NCBI GenBank assembly: GCA_019661785.1 | Contig: JAIFWP010000002.1 | Coordinates: forward strand, 1-39,058 | DNA from: Candidatus Parcubacteria bacterium | GTDB lineage: Bacteria; Patescibacteriota; Minisyncoccia; Phycocordibacterales; Zambryskibacteraceae | DNA length: 39,058 nucleotides | Direction: 5' to 3' | In this document: positions 37,197-39,058 of the stretch, piece by piece | How positions within the stretch are numbered: the stretch's first letter is position 1 | How the letters are laid out: each line of letters starts with the position of its first letter | Notes under the pieces: model-generated | Seen by the model: only the letters and a program-made list of their open reading frames with translations | Databases searched by the model: none | What the model was told of the DNA's origin: nothing | Program-made: the position numbers and the translations under genes

Positions 37197-37706
37197 ATGC
37201 CCTCAAATCTTGCCAAACCCGTGAAAATCAGTCTAATTGCAGCTATTGGCCGTAACCGCGAGCTCGGGTCTAAGCAAGGACTCATTTGGCCCATACCTGA
37301 GGACTTGAAACGCTTCAAAGCCATCACCAATGGCCACCCCATAGTCATGGGGCTTAATACCTATCGCTCGATAGGTCGCTCACTACCAGGGCGTACCAAT
37401 GTGGTTTTGTCTAGAGGTGGAGAGAGCATCGAGGGGGCAGTCGTCGCAGGGAGCCTAGAGGAAGCTCTTAGCGTAGCGACCGCTTCTTCTGGCGGAGAAG
37501 AGATATTCATAATCGGCGGCGGTCAGGTCTTCGCCGAGGCAATGCCTAGAGCAGATAAACTCTACCTAACACTCATAGACGCTGAGGCTCCGGCTGATGT
37601 CTTCTTCCCCGAGTACTCAGACTTTACTAAAAAGATTTCTGAAGAGAGCGGCGACTACAATGGCCTCAAATACTCCTACCTTGTGCTAGAGAGGCCCACG
37701 GTGTAA
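37197..37706 (+). CDS. folA: Dihydrofolate reductase
   Basis: KISLIAAIGRNRELGSKQGLIWPIPEDLKRFKAITNGHPIVMGLNTYRSIGRSLPGRTNVVLSR...IFIIGGGQVFAEAMP. The start could also be the upstream GTG at 37161. Confidence 0.93.
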   Translation: MPSNLAKPVKISLIAAIGRNRELGSKQGLIWPIPEDLKRFKAITNGHPIVMGLNTYRSIGRSLPGRTNVVLSRGGESIEGAVVAGSLEEALSVATASSGGEEIFIIGGGQVFAEAMPRADKLYLTLIDAEAPADVFFPEYSDFTKKISEESGDYNGLKYSYLVLERPTV

Positions 37707-37751
37707 TATCGCCGCAGGCAATCCATCTTCCACTCTTGCAGGAGCGTACAA

Positions 37752-38162
37752 ATGGTCGAGCGCACGCTCGTCATCATAAAGCCCGACGCAGTAGCAATGG
37801 GTAACGAGAATAGAATCAAGTCTCGGTACCTCACGAAGGACTTCAACATCGTGAGAGAACGTCGCACCACTCTCACTGCAGAAGTCGCTATGGAGTTTTA
37901 CGAGGAACACGAAGGAAAGTTCTTCTTCATGGGAACCATCCTCGCCATGACAAGCGGTCCGTGCGTCATCCTTGTCCTCGAGGGTGAGAACGCCATTGAG
38001 ACTGTTCGTGCACTGAATGGCGCGACCGACCCGTTGAAAGCAGCCCTTGGCACAATCCGGTGCGACTTCCGGAGTGCGGGAGGTCCCTTCAACACGGTGC
38101 ATGCCTCTGACAGCGAGGAGTCGTTCGAGCGTGAGATGCAGCTCCTCTTCTCTGACGCGTAG
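37752..38162 (+). CDS. ndk: Nucleoside diphosphate kinase-like protein
   Basis: 136 aa. ERTLVIIKPDAV; active-site region FNTVHASDSEESFEREM. AGGAG 7 nt upstream. Confidence 0.9.
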   Translation: MVERTLVIIKPDAVAMGNENRIKSRYLTKDFNIVRERRTTLTAEVAMEFYEEHEGKFFFMGTILAMTSGPCVILVLEGENAIETVRALNGATDPLKAALGTIRCDFRSAGGPFNTVHASDSEESFEREMQLLFSDA

Positions 38163-38174
38163 TGGTAACAAACA

Positions 38175-38204
38175 AAAGCGCCCCGACACTGTCGGGGCGC
38201 TTTC
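38175..38204. terminator. Bidirectional terminator between convergent ndk and rplK
   Basis: gcgccccgac-act-gtcggggcgc with flanking A- and T-rich sequence. Confidence 0.85.
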
Positions 38205-38223
38205 ACTTTTATATGTAGTTAGA

Positions 38224-38646
38224 TTATCTCACGTCCACACCCATTGAGCGGGCTGAACCTTCAATGATTTTCATGGCTGCGTCGATGTCGTTCGCGTTCA
38301 AGTCGGCCATCTTCTTCTCGGCGATCTCCTTGACCTGCTTCTTTGTGATAGTGCCGATCTTAGCAGTATTCGGCTTGCCGCTGCCCTTCTCCTTGCCCAT
38401 GGCCTTTAAGATGAGGTTCGATGCGGGCTCCGTCTTGTATATGAGCTGATAAGTGCGGTCCTCGAAGACGTTCACGATGGTAGGGACCACGTCTCCTACT
38501 CGGTCCTTGGTCTCATCGTTAAAACGCTTGACGAATTCGCCGATGTTAATGCCAGCGCCTCCCAAGACTGGGCCGAGCTGCTGTCCAGGCACAGCCTTGC
38601 CGCCTGGTATTTGGAGCTTTAGTACTTTGGTGATTTTCTTAGCCAT
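38224..38646 (-). CDS. rplK: 50S ribosomal protein L11
   Basis: 140 aa. MAKKITKVLKLQIPGGKAVPGQQLGPVLGGAGINIGEFVKRFNDET. Confidence 0.96.
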   Translation of the reverse strand: MAKKITKVLKLQIPGGKAVPGQQLGPVLGGAGINIGEFVKRFNDETKDRVGDVVPTIVNVFEDRTYQLIYKTEPASNLILKAMGKEKGSGKPNTAKIGTITKKQVKEIAEKKMADLNANDIDAAMKIIEGSARSMGVDVR

Positions 38647-38672
38647 GGTGGATACGAGACAGATAGATTACC

Positions 38673-39058
38673 TTACATCTTCTTGACCTGCAAGAAGTCG
38701 AGCTCGACTGGCGTCTCGCGGCCGAACATAGAGACCAAGACCTTGACCTTGCCTCTCTCCTGGTCAATCTCACTAACTTTACCCTCGAGGTCCTTGAAGG
38801 GACCATCGACTATGAGCACAGAGTCATCCTGAGAGAGGTTGATGGTATGCATGACCTTGTCGGCATTCATGCGAGAGAAGAGACTCTCCACCTCCTTCTG
38901 GTCTATAGGCACCGGATACACTCCCGAGCCGACGAAGCCGGTCACGCGAGGGGTGTTGCGTACTACGTACCACGAGTCATCGGTCACTATCATGTCTACG
39001 AGGATGTAGCCGGGGTATATCTTCTCCTCCTCCTCAACACGCTTGCCGCCCTTGATCT
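38673..39058 (-). CDS. nusG: Transcription antitermination protein NusG (partial, runs off the window end)
   Basis: EEEKIYPGYILVDMIVTDDSWYVVRNTPRVTGFVG...VLIVDGPFKDLEGKVSEIDQERGKVKVLVSMFGRETPVELDFLQVKKM. Confidence 0.92.
   Translation of the reverse strand, partial: IKGGKRVEEEEKIYPGYILVDMIVTDDSWYVVRNTPRVTGFVGSGVYPVPIDQKEVESLFSRMNADKVMHTINLSQDDSVLIVDGPFKDLEGKVSEIDQERGKVKVLVSMFGRETPVELDFLQVKKM

Overview
The window looks like a chromosomal segment of a Patescibacteria/CPR (Parcubacteria-like) genome; the lineage is inferred from gene content, not proven. It opens with the 5' part of a 23S rRNA on the minus strand, which has its own consensus promoter and carries a perfect 40-bp tandem duplication. 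Next come a divergent PurM-like gene and a minus-strand block of secreted or surface proteins (two CAP, two peptidoglycan-binding, LTD/PKD, beta-helix). The core genes are ftsK-X-recA, efp, rpsR/ssb/rpsF, tatD-metG, an AI-2E-type permease, an M16 peptidase, glyS, recO-ileS, gmk, argS, a dTMP/one-carbon set (HD-glyA-thyA-dcd opposite folA-ndk), a CYTH protein, rplK and partial nusG. Main items for follow-up: (1) an IleRS with a whole histidine-phosphatase (RHG) domain inserted, with all four expected catalytic residues present; (2) an unannotated ~215-nt RNA locus between tatD and rpsF with a TTGACA-N16-TATAAT promoter and a strong intrinsic terminator; (3) a pair of inverted, structured REP-like elements between efp and rpsR; (4) two initiation classes: many genes have a -10 box exactly 5-8 nt before the start codon (predicted leaderless), while four genes (purM-like, lipoprotein, gmk, ndk) have AGGAG Shine-Dalgarno sites; (5) operator-like palindromes or repeats at two promoters. 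No CRISPR array, transposase or tRNA gene was recognised.
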